Assembly: GCA_035704555.1 (NCBI GenBank)
Contig: DASSWT010000196.1
Coordinates: 1 to 18,586 of the forward strand
Origin: Saccharospirillum sp035704555
GTDB lineage: Bacteria; Pseudomonadota; Gammaproteobacteria; Pseudomonadales; Natronospirillaceae
Length of the DNA stretch: 18,586 nt
Direction of reading: 5' to 3'
Notes under the pieces: model-generated
Told to the model about the DNA's origin: nothing
Databases searched by the model: none
What the model saw: the letters and a program-made list of their open reading frames with translations, nothing else
Position numbers and translations under genes: made by a program
In this document: piece after piece, positions 6,561 through 14,287 of the stretch
How the letters are laid out: every line of letters begins with the position of its first letter
Position numbering within the stretch: position 1 is the stretch's first letter

Positions 6561-7553
6561 TTAGGGTTCCTGTGGCTCCAGAATAATTTCAATGCGCCGG
6601 TTCCGTTGCCGGCTGGCTTCGTCGGTTTCGGTGACCTGTGGCTGGGTATCGGCAACGCCGGTTGCGCTCAGACGGTCCCGGTCTATGCCCAGTTCTGCAA
6701 GCCGGCGCACAGCGGCGCTGGCGCGCGCTGAACTGAGCTCCCAGTTTGTCGGGTAGGTGTCGCGCATGGAGACGACAGGGCGACTGTCGCTGTGCCCAAT
6801 CACTCGTACGTGGTATTGCTCGAAACTTTCGATGGCCCGGGCCACTTCTTCCAATACGGCGACTGACTGATCGTTTAGCTGGGCTGAGCCGGAATCAAAC
6901 AGAATCGCCTCTGGCAGTTGAATCACGGTAGACCCATCAGCGCGTTGTTCGATCGCTTGGGTGCTGTTATCACTTAGCGCTGTTAGCTCCTGTTCTAAGG
7001 CATCTATGGCTTGTTGCTCTCGCTGTAGACGGCTTTGCAGGTCGGCGACTTCCTCCTGACGACCGGTCAGAGCGGTATTGGCGGCCTGCAACTGCTGCTG
7101 GTAGCGTTCATTCAATCGTTTCTGTTGCTCCAGTTGCTCGGTCAGTTCCCGGTTGGCCTGCGCTCTGGCTTCAGCTTCCGACGCCAGTCTTGCCAGCTCC
7201 TGTTGACGGGTTGATGCGGACTCGAGGCGTTGTTGCGTCTGTTGTTGCGTGGCCACCAGGTTGTTGTATTCCTCGGTGACTTCGTTTAACCGTGCCTGCA
7301 GCTCAGTCACGATGTCAGACAGTCCTGTCTGTTGGTCAGTAAACTGGGCCAGGCGCTGTTCGAGCTGACGGTTTTCATCGCTAAGGGTCTGAACTTCAGT
7401 ACGGGCTGCCAGCAAATCCGAAGATTGGTCGCTTACCTGTTGCTTCAGTGTGCGCATGGTTTGGGTTAGTTGCTGGTTGTCCCACAATACATAAGCCGTA
7501 AAAAGTGCAAGTAGAAGGGCAGCGGTCAGTGCCCAGAGGGTCGATCTTGGCAT
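6561..7553 (-). CDS. Inner-membrane coiled-coil protein with C-terminal OmpA (peptidoglycan-binding) domain
   Basis: A 330-residue protein. Residues 5-24 form one uncleaved-looking membrane segment. Residues about 25-195 are a long Gln/Glu/Arg-rich coiled coil. An OmpA/MotB domain follows from about 208 to 328, with ILFDSGSAQL (217-226), GHSDS (253-257), NWELSSARA (270-278) and RQRNRRIEI (315-323). Such domains bind the diaminopimelate of peptidoglycan, so the likely layout is anchoring in the inner membrane, spanning the periplasm through the coiled coil and gripping the cell wall. It resembles MotB in domain order, but the long coiled coil and lack of a nearby motA argue against a stator protein. 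The start at 7553 has ATAGGA upstream. It is transcribed alone, and structured element copy 3 sits directly behind its stop. Confidence 0.9.
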   Translation of the reverse strand: MPRSTLWALTAALLLALFTAYVLWDNQQLTQTMRTLKQQVSDQSSDLLAARTEVQTLSDENRQLEQRLAQFTDQQTGLSDIVTELQARLNEVTEEYNNLVATQQQTQQRLESASTRQQELARLASEAEARAQANRELTEQLEQQKRLNERYQQQLQAANTALTGRQEEVADLQSRLQREQQAIDALEQELTALSDNSTQAIEQRADGSTVIQLPEAILFDSGSAQLNDQSVAVLEEVARAIESFEQYHVRVIGHSDSRPVVSMRDTYPTNWELSSARASAAVRRLAELGIDRDRLSATGVADTQPQVTETDEASRQRNRRIEIILEPQEP

Positions 7554-7817
7554 GGCGTGTTCCTATGTCAGTGATGTGTCAAGCATGACCCAAAACCCGG
7601 TCAGGTGTCGACTTTCTTTCGTCACCAATCCCGCTGAGGCGGCGCTCCTGTTGCCGATAATTTGAAAAACAGTCAATCAGTTCACGTTCCGGCGCAATAT
7701 CCGTGCGTTTCTTCAGGCACTGGTCAATACTATTGCAGCGGCTGGTCTGAATCGGGTAGCGCAACAGGCCATGACAGCGCTGGAAAGACCACCTACAACA
7801 AAAAGAATGGAAACAGC

Positions 7818-9494
7818 ATGAACGACACAAGCAAAGCCCGTCATTATCAAACACCCTTGCAGGAACTGGCGCGTCATGTCAGTGAGCGGGGGGATGAAGC
7901 CTACCTGCATCAACCGGTTAACCGGCAATTAACGGTGTGGACCTGGAAAAAGGTGGATGAAGATGCCCGCAAGATTGCCCAGGGGCTGAAATCGTTGGGG
8001 CTGAACCCGGGGGATCGGGTAGCGATTTTCGCCAAGAACAGTGCCGAGTGGTTTATTGCGGACTGGGCCATCATGATGGCCGGTATGGTCAGCGTACCCA
8101 TCTACGCGACGGCCGGTGAGTCGACGCTGCAGTATATTCTGGATCACAGTGAAGCCAAGGCGATCTTCGTCGGCAAGCTGGATGACAAGGCCGCGGGTTC
8201 GGCCGTCTTCGATGGCTCGATTCCACGCATCGGCTTCCCTTACGACACCGTCGAGCATGATATTCGCTGGAAAGACTGGATCAGCCAACAAACGCCATTG
8301 ACCGATGTTGCCAAGGTAGGTCTCGATGACATCATGTCTATTGTGTACACCTCGGGCAGTACCGGTAACCCGAAGGGCGTGGTCCTGAAGTTCCGTCAAT
8401 ACGCAGCAGCCGCGACTGCCAACCGCAGCGTCATTGGTTTACGCCCCGACGATCGCACCGTCTCTTATCTGCCTCTGGCTCACATTACCGAGCGAACCGT
8501 CATCCAGGGCACCTCCTTGTATGCCGGCGGTCCGGTCTATTTTGTGGAATCACTGGATACCTTTGTTGATGATCTGAAGGTCGCTCAGCCAACCGCGTTT
8601 TTGTCGGTGCCACGGCTTTGGGTTCGCTTTCAGGCTGGTGTTCATGAAAAGATGCCGGAGCACAAACTGCAGAAACTGTTGCGCATTCCGTTGCTCGGCA
8701 AGCTTGTTGCCAAGAAAATTCGCCAGGGCCTGGGGCTAAATTCGGTACGTATTTTTGGCTCGGGGTCCGCGCCCATTTCGCCGAGCACCTTGCACTGGTA
8801 TTACCGCCTGGGCATTCCCATCTGTGAAGCCTGGGGCATGACCGAAACCGCCGGTCTTTCGACTACAAACATGCCATTCCGGGAAGACAGACTGGGTACC
8901 ATCGGTGTCCCCATCGATTGTCTGGAAGTTCGCCTCAGCGAGCAGGGCGAAATGCAGTTGCGTGGCGATACGGTTTTTGAATCCTACTATAAAAATCCGG
9001 AAGCGACAGCCGCATCGTTTGAAGATGGCTGGTTCAAGACGGGCGACAAGGCGATCAAAAATCCGGATGATTCCTACACCATTGTGGGTCGTCTGAAAGA
9101 GGAGTTTAAAACCGCCAAAGGCAAGTACGTCGCACCGGTACCGATCGAAAGTCAGTTGGCGGGCAACCCGGACATCGAACAGGTGTGTCTGATGGGCAGT
9201 GGCCGCACCCAGCCGGTTGCCGTGGTGGTGCTGGCTGAACACTTGCGTAAGTCGGCGCGCGAACCGCTGCGGGCATCTCTGCAACACACGCTGTCTGCCG
9301 TTAACGCCGGGCTGGAATCGCACCAGCGTCTCGATGGTATTCTGGTGGCAGATGATCTCTGGAGTATCGAGAACGGCCTGCTGACACCAACGCTGAAATT
9401 GAAGCGTGCGGACCTTGAAAAACAATACCAGGATCGCCTGGCCAATGTGACAGCCGGCAAAGTGTTCTGGGAAGATGAGACCGTGACTACTTAG
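7818..9494 (+). CDS. Long-chain fatty acid-CoA ligase (AMP-binding enzyme)
   Basis: This enzyme activates a long-chain fatty acid with ATP and CoA through an acyl-AMP intermediate, feeding beta-oxidation or lipid synthesis. The 558-residue product carries the adenylate-forming motifs: YTSGSTGNPKG at 177-187, EAWGMTET at 337-344, WFKTGD at 405-410 and GRLKEEFKTAKGKYVAP at 424-440. The last motif has the form seen in the bubblegum-type long-chain acyl-CoA synthetases rather than E. coli FadD. The start is the ATG at 7818, with GGAA just upstream; the frame is open to 7662, but the extra residues are not family-like. The 264-bp region before it (7554-7817) holds no other gene I can support. A terminator follows at 9537. 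Substrate chain length cannot be read from sequence. Confidence 0.93.
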   Translation: MNDTSKARHYQTPLQELARHVSERGDEAYLHQPVNRQLTVWTWKKVDEDARKIAQGLKSLGLNPGDRVAIFAKNSAEWFIADWAIMMAGMVSVPIYATAGESTLQYILDHSEAKAIFVGKLDDKAAGSAVFDGSIPRIGFPYDTVEHDIRWKDWISQQTPLTDVAKVGLDDIMSIVYTSGSTGNPKGVVLKFRQYAAAATANRSVIGLRPDDRTVSYLPLAHITERTVIQGTSLYAGGPVYFVESLDTFVDDLKVAQPTAFLSVPRLWVRFQAGVHEKMPEHKLQKLLRIPLLGKLVAKKIRQGLGLNSVRIFGSGSAPISPSTLHWYYRLGIPICEAWGMTETAGLSTTNMPFREDRLGTIGVPIDCLEVRLSEQGEMQLRGDTVFESYYKNPEATAASFEDGWFKTGDKAIKNPDDSYTIVGRLKEEFKTAKGKYVAPVPIESQLAGNPDIEQVCLMGSGRTQPVAVVVLAEHLRKSAREPLRASLQHTLSAVNAGLESHQRLDGILVADDLWSIENGLLTPTLKLKRADLEKQYQDRLANVTAGKVFWEDETVTT

Positions 9495-9536
9495 GGTCGA
9501 TATAAATCGGATCTGATAATCGAGCTATCTGATATG

Positions 9537-9564
9537 AGCCCGGCCAATAGCCGGGCTTTTATTT
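9537..9564 (+). terminator. Rho-independent terminator after acyl-CoA synthetase
   Basis: AGCCCGGC (9537-9544), loop CAATA, GCCGGGCT (9550-9557), then TTTATTT. Eight perfect GC-rich pairs and a T-rich tail stand 42 nt after the stop codon. Confidence 0.92.
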
Positions 9565-9631
9565 CATAGCCGAGAAATGGCCTCATCGTGGAGCGGGTTG
9601 AACGCAAAATGCCTCAAATTGGGTCAACTCC

Positions 9632-9806
9632 TGAGGCTGAACGTTGCAATCTGACATCGCCTGGAAGCCGTGCTAGCCACTGGGTTGGCCTAGCCGGGGT
9701 CGGCTTGAATCCTTCCGTGGAGCCTAGACCGCAGCATCCCTGCTGCGGACTACCCCGACTAGGCCAACCCAGCAGCCAGCACTCACATCAGGGTTATATT
9801 CGAACC
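9632..9806 (+). repeat. Structured palindromic element, copy 4 (forward, degenerate outer arms)
   Basis: The middle arms 9680-9699 and 9753-9772 pair over 20 bp with one C-A mismatch. GTGCTAGC (9670-9677) with GCCAGCAC (9775-9782) extends the ladder with one mismatch. The 53-nt core is 9700-9752, with the hairpin CCGCAGCA-TCCC-TGCTGCGG at 9729-9748; only the loop differs from other copies. At the distance where the outer arms should lie, only traces remain (AGG..GAA near 9634-9642 and TTCGAACCT at 9799-9807), so the outer limits are approximate. It stands behind the acyl-CoA synthetase terminator. A separate GCCTCA/TGAGGC pair (9611-9616, 9632-9637) flanks it on the left. Confidence 0.85.
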
Positions 9807-9965
9807 TGAAAGAACAGCTGTGTTTATCTCGGATCCAGGTTAATTTTTTTGGTTTCCATACACAACTAGTGATGAACCCTAACAGGCAAGATTATTGCAA
9901 TAAGCTCTTCTAACAACCGCTAATCTTTCGGCCATGCGGATAGAATCTCAGCAGAGGAGTCGAGT

Positions 9966-10247
9966 ATGTCAGAACAACAAAACTGGTTGATCAAACCCGA
10001 AAATTATCGGGCGTTGTAGAATATCAGGAAGCGCATTCGCGCCATTTATGGTGATGATATTCGCATTACCTCGACGCAGGATCTGGCGATTCTGACTCGC
10101 TATCGCAATGACAAAGATTCCAAATTAAATGCGTTGTTGTCTGAGTTCGAGGAACGCGCGCCTTTTGACCTGAGTGACTGGGAAGAGCCAGCGGTACATG
10201 CTTCAGGGCAACCGCATCGGGTGTATCGCGGGCAGGTTGTGGCTTAA
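9966..10247 (+). pseudogene. Small hypothetical gene interrupted by an in-frame amber codon
   Basis: An ATG at 9966 has an excellent ribosome site (AGAGGAGT at 9953-9960). It opens a 93-codon frame that would end at TAA 10245-10247, but codon 18 is TAG (10017-10019). The first 17 residues (MSEQQNWLIKPENYRAL) and the following 75 (starting NIRKRIRAIYGDDIRI and ending YRGQVVA) read like one continuous small soluble protein. A GAG-to-TAG change would explain the stop. No ATG occurs after the TAG, so restart is unlikely. I do not recognise the family. Either it is a recent pseudogene, or the amber is read through, or the first 17 codons are a leader peptide; the first is most likely. It converges with the DUF1624 gene, 11 nt away. 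The 160 bp before it (9807-9965) show nothing else clear. Confidence 0.7.
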
Positions 10248-10258
10248 GAGTCTTTGGG

Positions 10259-11002
10259 CTATCCCACAAGTATATAGATCAGCCAGGCCAGTCCGTAGAG
10301 TGGGATTTGGTGAATCATATAGAAGCCCAGGCTGTGTCGGCTGAGCCAGAGAAAGGGGCCTGTTGTTGGTAGCAGAGGCAGTCGGTTGATGCCGAATAAG
10401 CGTTTGTGTCCCAGGTAAATCCCGATGTATACCATTCCTAGCCAGGGAATCAGGCGGGTTAAATCCATGGTTCGGTCTGGCAGGTTCAGGGGCTCGCGCA
10501 GCGCCTGATATAACGGCGCCAGATTGAACCAGTCGGTTAGATTGAAGAGTGCGATGATGGCAATGCCGGCCATCAACGCCAGCCGGGGTGTATAAATCAG
10601 TGGCAGTGCCAGCAGACTGGCGACGGCGATGAAATGCAGCACGCCAAACCAGATCCAGTTGCTTGGGTACAAAAAAAAGGTCGCCACGCTAAAGGTTAGC
10701 GCCCCGGCCACGATTTTTATCTCCCGAATCCAGAAGGCCCGCCAGCGAATGCCATTGGCATTGGCCAGAACCAGGCTTGCGCCCACACTCAGGAAGAAGA
10801 GGGTGACGATAATGCTGCGAAACACGGCCCAGAACGGGGCTTTTGCATCGAAACTGAGATAACCGAAAACGCTCAGGTCGTAGCCGAAGTGAAACACCGC
10901 CATTAAGACCAGTGCCAGGGCTCGCATCTGGTCGATGCTGATGAGTCGTTTTCCCTGGGTCCGAGTCCAGGTGGTCTGGCCTGATCTAATGGCTGTCGTC
11001 AA
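10259..11002 (-). CDS. DUF1624 / heparan-alpha-glucosaminide N-acetyltransferase-like membrane protein
   Basis: With the start used here the product has 247 residues and about seven hydrophobic segments. The N-terminal RLISIDQMRALAL (19-31) and VFHFGYDL (36-43) are the hallmark of DUF1624, which is related to the catalytic domain of heparan-alpha-glucosaminide N-acetyltransferase and belongs to a wider group of membrane acyltransferases. Its bacterial substrate is unknown. The frame is open to 11125, but the first 41 codons lie inside the upstream gene and read as Pro/Arg-rich nonsense. The start I prefer is TTG at 11002-11000, which overlaps the upstream stop as TTGA and has GGAGC about 10 nt before it. 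This is the last gene of a three-gene operon. Confidence 0.86.
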   Translation of the reverse strand: MTTAIRSGQTTWTRTQGKRLISIDQMRALALVLMAVFHFGYDLSVFGYLSFDAKAPFWAVFRSIIVTLFFLSVGASLVLANANGIRWRAFWIREIKIVAGALTFSVATFFLYPSNWIWFGVLHFIAVASLLALPLIYTPRLALMAGIAIIALFNLTDWFNLAPLYQALREPLNLPDRTMDLTRLIPWLGMVYIGIYLGHKRLFGINRLPLLPTTGPFLWLSRHSLGFYMIHQIPLYGLAWLIYILVG

Positions 11003-11565
11003 AACGGGCTTGCTCCGGAATCTGACAGGTCCTGACCGTTTAGCGGGTGGTAAATGATCTGGTGGTGGGGGGTGTTCCCGTTCCAGGCCAACTGCTGGGT
11101 GATCAGTGTCTGGTCGGTGCGCCATTGGGTTTTCAGGATTAACGCATCACGTTCCAGAGCTTCGGCCCAGTCGTCCGGTGTGGTGTTTGTTGCACCCGAT
11201 GGCTGAAGCACCTGTTGCTGCACAGGTTCACCGTATTGCTGGGTGATCAGTGCGCGCACGGTCTCGAATTGGGTTAGCCAGGCATCGGTCGGGCTGGCCG
11301 GGGTGGCACTGAAGATGAAACGCCCGGTTGCCAGCCGGCCGTCTTCAAACTGGTAGACCAGCCGTGTGTTGTCGATACCGGGCAAGCTGGCCTGGTAAAT
11401 AAGGTAGTCCCGTTCAGTCAGGGGTGTGAGGTTGGGGCGTTGTTCGAGGTCGCGAACCGTCATGGCGCTCTGGCCCCAGTTGGCTACTCCAAAATCCTCG
11501 GCAGAAGTTGCCGGCACGATGGCCAGCAGGCCAAAGCATAGCCACCCCGTTCTGAACAGGCTCAT
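10999..11565 (-). CDS. Exported protein of unknown function
   Basis: A 188-residue protein. The start is the ATG at 11565, preceded by ACGGAGT; the frame extends to 11604, but that lies within the preceding gene's end. Residues 1-22 are a clear signal peptide: a short basic start, hydrophobic LCFGLLAIV and a TSA cleavage site before ED. The mature part contains a QFEDGRLATGRFIF-like stretch and a QYGEPVQQQ stretch, and looks like a small periplasmic beta-rich domain that I cannot place. It starts 4 nt after the preceding stop and couples to the DUF1624 gene through a TTGA overlap, so a joint envelope role is plausible but unproven. Confidence 0.8.
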   Translation of the reverse strand: MSLFRTGWLCFGLLAIVPATSAEDFGVANWGQSAMTVRDLEQRPNLTPLTERDYLIYQASLPGIDNTRLVYQFEDGRLATGRFIFSATPASPTDAWLTQFETVRALITQQYGEPVQQQVLQPSGATNTTPDDWAEALERDALILKTQWRTDQTLITQQLAWNGNTPHHQIIYHPLNGQDLSDSGASPF

Positions 11566-11569
11566 AAAA

Positions 11570-11917
11570 CTAACTCCGTTCGAAGCGTTCGAGCAGTTCA
11601 TCACCGCTCAATTCATCAAAATCGGCGGCGTCGGCATCCTCTTCATCCCCAAGCTGACGCTGGTATGATTCCTCGGTGGGTTCATCCGACTGGCCTGGTG
11701 TCTGTGGCTTTTTGGGCCCCTGTCCAGCGCTCGTGTCCTTGCCTTTGTTTTCTTCCAGAAACTTGGCATAGGCTGATTTGCTGCGGTTTTTATGCTTTGC
11801 CAGCCGGTTTTTACTGGGGATTTTTCCTTTATCCCCTTTGCTGATGAAGGTTTTCTTCGACCCGGTCTTGATTCCGAGCCGGTCTTTCAGTGAGCGACTC
11901 TTTTTTCTGCGTGACAT
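11570..11917 (-). CDS. Small protein with basic N-terminal and acidic C-terminal half, unknown function
   Basis: A 115-residue protein. The start is the ATG at 11917 (MSRRKKSRSL), with GGGAAAAGC before it. The N-terminal 60 residues are very rich in Lys/Arg (RRKKSRSLKDRLGIK, KSRLAK-like patches), and the last 30 are acidic (GDEEDADAADFDELSGDELL). This charge split is typical of small nucleic acid- or ribosome-associated proteins and is reminiscent of YihI in general layout, but I see no convincing alignment to YihI. Most of it is probably disordered. It is the first gene of the three-gene operon, with a promoter directly upstream. Confidence 0.78.
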   Translation of the reverse strand: MSRRKKSRSLKDRLGIKTGSKKTFISKGDKGKIPSKNRLAKHKNRSKSAYAKFLEENKGKDTSAGQGPKKPQTPGQSDEPTEESYQRQLGDEEDADAADFDELSGDELLERFERS

Positions 11918-11951
11918 GCTTTTCCCATCGAATTGGGTTGAATGTGTCCCC

Positions 11952-11979
11952 ATTATAGACGCTTAGAGCCGAATCTAAA
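11952..11979 (-). promoter_or_regulatory. Likely sigma-70 promoter of the 11917-10259 operon
   Basis: On the minus strand, TTTAGA (11979-11974) and a perfect TATAAT (11957-11952) are spaced 16 bp apart. The start point would fall near 11945, giving a leader of under 30 nt. It lies in the 82-bp gap divergent from tas, so the two may influence each other. Confidence 0.6.
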
Positions 11980-11999
11980 TGCACAGAATAGGGTAATTC

Positions 12000-13037
12000 A
12001 TGGAATACAGAGAATTAGGTCGCTCCGGCCTCAAAGTTTCAAGCATCGCACTGGGAACTATGACCTGGGGCCAGCAGAATACCGAGGCCGAGGCACATCA
12101 GCAGATGGATTACGCGCTGGCGCGTGACATCAATTTTTTCGACGCCGCCGAGATGTATCCGGTGCCGGCCAAAGCGGAGACGTACGGGCGGACCGAGGAA
12201 TACATCGGTACCTGGTTTAAACAACGTGGTCAGCGTGACCGGGTTATTCTGGCGACCAAGGCTATCTCAAGAGGGGACTTCGATTACATTCGTGGTGGTC
12301 CGACCCTGTCGCGGGAGCACATCAAGCAGGCCTGTGAAGCCAGTCTGCGCCGCCTGCAAACCGATTACATTGATCTGTACCAGTTGCACTGGCCCGACCG
12401 GAGCACCAACTTCTTCGGCAAGCTGGGGTTTCAGGGGCTGAAGCCCGACGAGGCGGCCGTCAGCATTGAAGAAAGCTTGGCTGCGCTGAATGAGCTGGTT
12501 CAGGAAGGCAAGGTGCGGCGCATTGGTGTGTCGAATGAAACACCCTGGGGCGTGGCCGAGTACCTGCGTCTCAGTGAGCAGCAAGGCCTGCCGCGGATTG
12601 ATAGCATTCAAAACCCCTATAATCTGCTTAACCGCAGTTTCGAGGTGGGCCTGGCTGAATTTGCCTGTCGTGAGCAGGTGGGTTTGCTGGCCTATTCACC
12701 GCTGGCGTTTGGCATGCTGGCCGGTAAATATCTGGACGGTCAGCGACCCGAGGGTGCACGCCTGACGTTGTTCGAGCGTTTTCAACGCTACAACAACGCT
12801 CAGGGCGTTGCCGCCACCGCTGAGTACGTGCAGGTCGCGCGTGATCATGGGCTGGACCCGGCCCAGATGGCGCTGGCCTATGTAACCAGCCGTTCATTTG
12901 TGACCAGCAACATCATCGGCGCCACCTCGATGGAGCAGCTTGAAAGCAACATCGACAGTGAAAGTCTGGTGTTGTCGGACAAGGTTTTGGCGGATATTGA
13001 AGCGGTGCACAAGCGCCAGCCCAATCCTTGCCCCTAA
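12000..13037 (+). CDS. tas: Tas-type aldo/keto reductase, NADPH-dependent
   Basis: The 345-residue product matches my memory of E. coli Tas (346 residues) along most of its length, for example GTMTWGQQN (19-27), AEMYPVP (50-56), LQTDYIDLYQLHWP (119-132), SIQNPYNLLNRSFEVGLAE and HGLDPAQMALA. The catalytic tetrad is D48, Y53, K87 and H130. The fold is a TIM barrel that binds NADP(H) at the C-terminal end. E. coli Tas was found as a suppressor of tyrosine auxotrophy and its natural substrate is unclear, so 'oxidoreductase of the Tas group' is the safe call. The ATG at 12000 has TAGGG upstream. It converges with the PilZ gene, 18 bp away. Confidence 0.93.
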   Translation: MEYRELGRSGLKVSSIALGTMTWGQQNTEAEAHQQMDYALARDINFFDAAEMYPVPAKAETYGRTEEYIGTWFKQRGQRDRVILATKAISRGDFDYIRGGPTLSREHIKQACEASLRRLQTDYIDLYQLHWPDRSTNFFGKLGFQGLKPDEAAVSIEESLAALNELVQEGKVRRIGVSNETPWGVAEYLRLSEQQGLPRIDSIQNPYNLLNRSFEVGLAEFACREQVGLLAYSPLAFGMLAGKYLDGQRPEGARLTLFERFQRYNNAQGVAATAEYVQVARDHGLDPAQMALAYVTSRSFVTSNIIGATSMEQLESNIDSESLVLSDKVLADIEAVHKRQPNPCP

Positions 13038-13055
13038 GTCCGACAGCCTGGAAGG

Positions 13056-13334
13056 TCAGGTCGATTCGATAATCTTCAGCCCAATGCCTGATGGCGCGTG
13101 ACGGACCACGCGCATCATGACCACGGGCGCTGGCATAGGTAAGCCGAGGACCTGGCTGCGTACCTGGGTGCCGAGGTTAAAGTGCTGCTTCTGAGTGGGC
13201 GTTAGCTCCACAAAGGTGCCGCCGTCAGAGATATTCCAGGTCTTGGCCTCCGTCCGATAACCTTCCCGGGTGACGAGTTCGATGGTGACTTCGAGCCGGG
13301 TTCGCGGGTGGCCCCGCTGGTCCTGGCTCACCAC
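13056..13334 (-). CDS. Single-domain PilZ protein
   Basis: A 92-residue protein consisting only of a PilZ domain, the cytosolic receptor for cyclic di-GMP. Both ligand motifs are present: R7-x3-R11 (RGHPR) and N34-x-S36-x2-G39 (NISDGG). The product starts at one of two adjacent GTG codons, 13334 or 13331; the second would overlap the preceding stop as GTGA. It overlaps the hydrolase gene upstream and is very likely translated together with it. The target controlled by this receptor is not visible in the neighbourhood. Confidence 0.87.
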   Translation of the reverse strand: MVSQDQRGHPRTRLEVTIELVTREGYRTEAKTWNISDGGTFVELTPTQKQHFNLGTQVRSQVLGLPMPAPVVMMRVVRHAPSGIGLKIIEST

Positions 13335-14101
13335 TGATCTCGCAATTGTCGCAGTGCGGTAAAGCGATCCTGTGCGGTGTCCGTGCGGAAACCTTGATCA
13401 CTGAGCACCCGTGCCAGGGTCTCGTCTTCGAGCCGGAAAAACAGGTTTATCTGGTCTTCATCGGCCAGAGTTGTCGTCAGACGGGTATCCGGGGTCTGCT
13501 GGTCGCTGGTGGCTTTCATGGCTTCAGCGGGTGGATGGCCGGGCAACAGGCTTAACGTAAACCCCAGGTTGGTCGGCAGGTAGTCGTGCCCCGGGTAGAT
13601 GCGTGTTTCAGGCTGGGCTCGTCGCCGCAATTGCTGAATGCTGTGAAACAGGGTTTCGGTATCGCCGGAACGGGTGTTGCCGACGCCGGCGTTAAACAGG
13701 GTGTCGCCACAGATCAGCGTGGGTTCCGGTTCGGTCAGATAGAACACGCCGTGGCCGGGTGTGTGGCCGGGTGCTGCCCAGAAGTGCGCCGTGGACTGGC
13801 CCAGAGTCAGCTCCTCGCGATCACGCAGCCAGTGGTCGGCCTGAAACCGGCCCTGACAGGATTCCGGTGCCCTGACCCGGGCGCCGGTTTTGGCCTTGAG
13901 TTCGTCGAGATGCCGGATATGATCGCCGTGTTCATGGGTGATCCAGATATCGGTAATGCGCAGCCCCTGATCTTCAGCCAGCGCCAGCAGGTGGTCCGCG
14001 TCATAGGGGTCGACAGCGGCGGTCGCCTGGCTGTGTTCGCACACCACCAGATGGTTGTAGTTCTGTAAAGAGTTTGGAACGAAGGTTCGAATGACTCTCA
14101 T
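13328..14101 (-). CDS. Metallo-beta-lactamase-fold hydrolase, glyoxalase II (hydroxyacylglutathione hydrolase) type
   Basis: Glyoxalase II hydrolyses S-lactoylglutathione to lactate and glutathione, completing methylglyoxal detoxification. The 257-residue product has the binuclear metal motif THEHGDH (H56, H58, D60, H61), H113 in GHTPGH, D133 in CGDTLF and H172 in YPGHDY. Length and the order of these ligands fit GloB, and NYNHLVV near residue 14 fits the GloB N-terminus. The C-terminal part is less typical, so a related thioesterase cannot be excluded. The start is the ATG at 14101 (MRVIRTF); the frame runs to 14251 but the extra part is not GloB-like. The ribosome site is weak. It overlaps the PilZ gene downstream. 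Confidence 0.88.
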   Translation of the reverse strand: MRVIRTFVPNSLQNYNHLVVCEHSQATAAVDPYDADHLLALAEDQGLRITDIWITHEHGDHIRHLDELKAKTGARVRAPESCQGRFQADHWLRDREELTLGQSTAHFWAAPGHTPGHGVFYLTEPEPTLICGDTLFNAGVGNTRSGDTETLFHSIQQLRRRAQPETRIYPGHDYLPTNLGFTLSLLPGHPPAEAMKATSDQQTPDTRLTTTLADEDQINLFFRLEDETLARVLSDQGFRTDTAQDRFTALRQLRDQW

Positions 14102-14287
14102 GGTATACTCATCGGCATTATTTCTATCAACCCTATGCAAAAATCCCGTTTGAAACAATGACCCTGTCGTGGAATTCTCCGACCCATTCACCGACGTTGC
14201 CAGCAGCGGCGAAGAATGAGTCAGTTCAAGCGCTGTTCGGCACAGCGCCACTACCGGACAACCCCACTAGAAGAGGAACAATCCCTG

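Noticed and set aside
7735..7760. FadR-like site before the acyl-CoA synthetase (TGGTCTGA)
   Set aside because: Only one half of the palindrome is present; the other half does not match.
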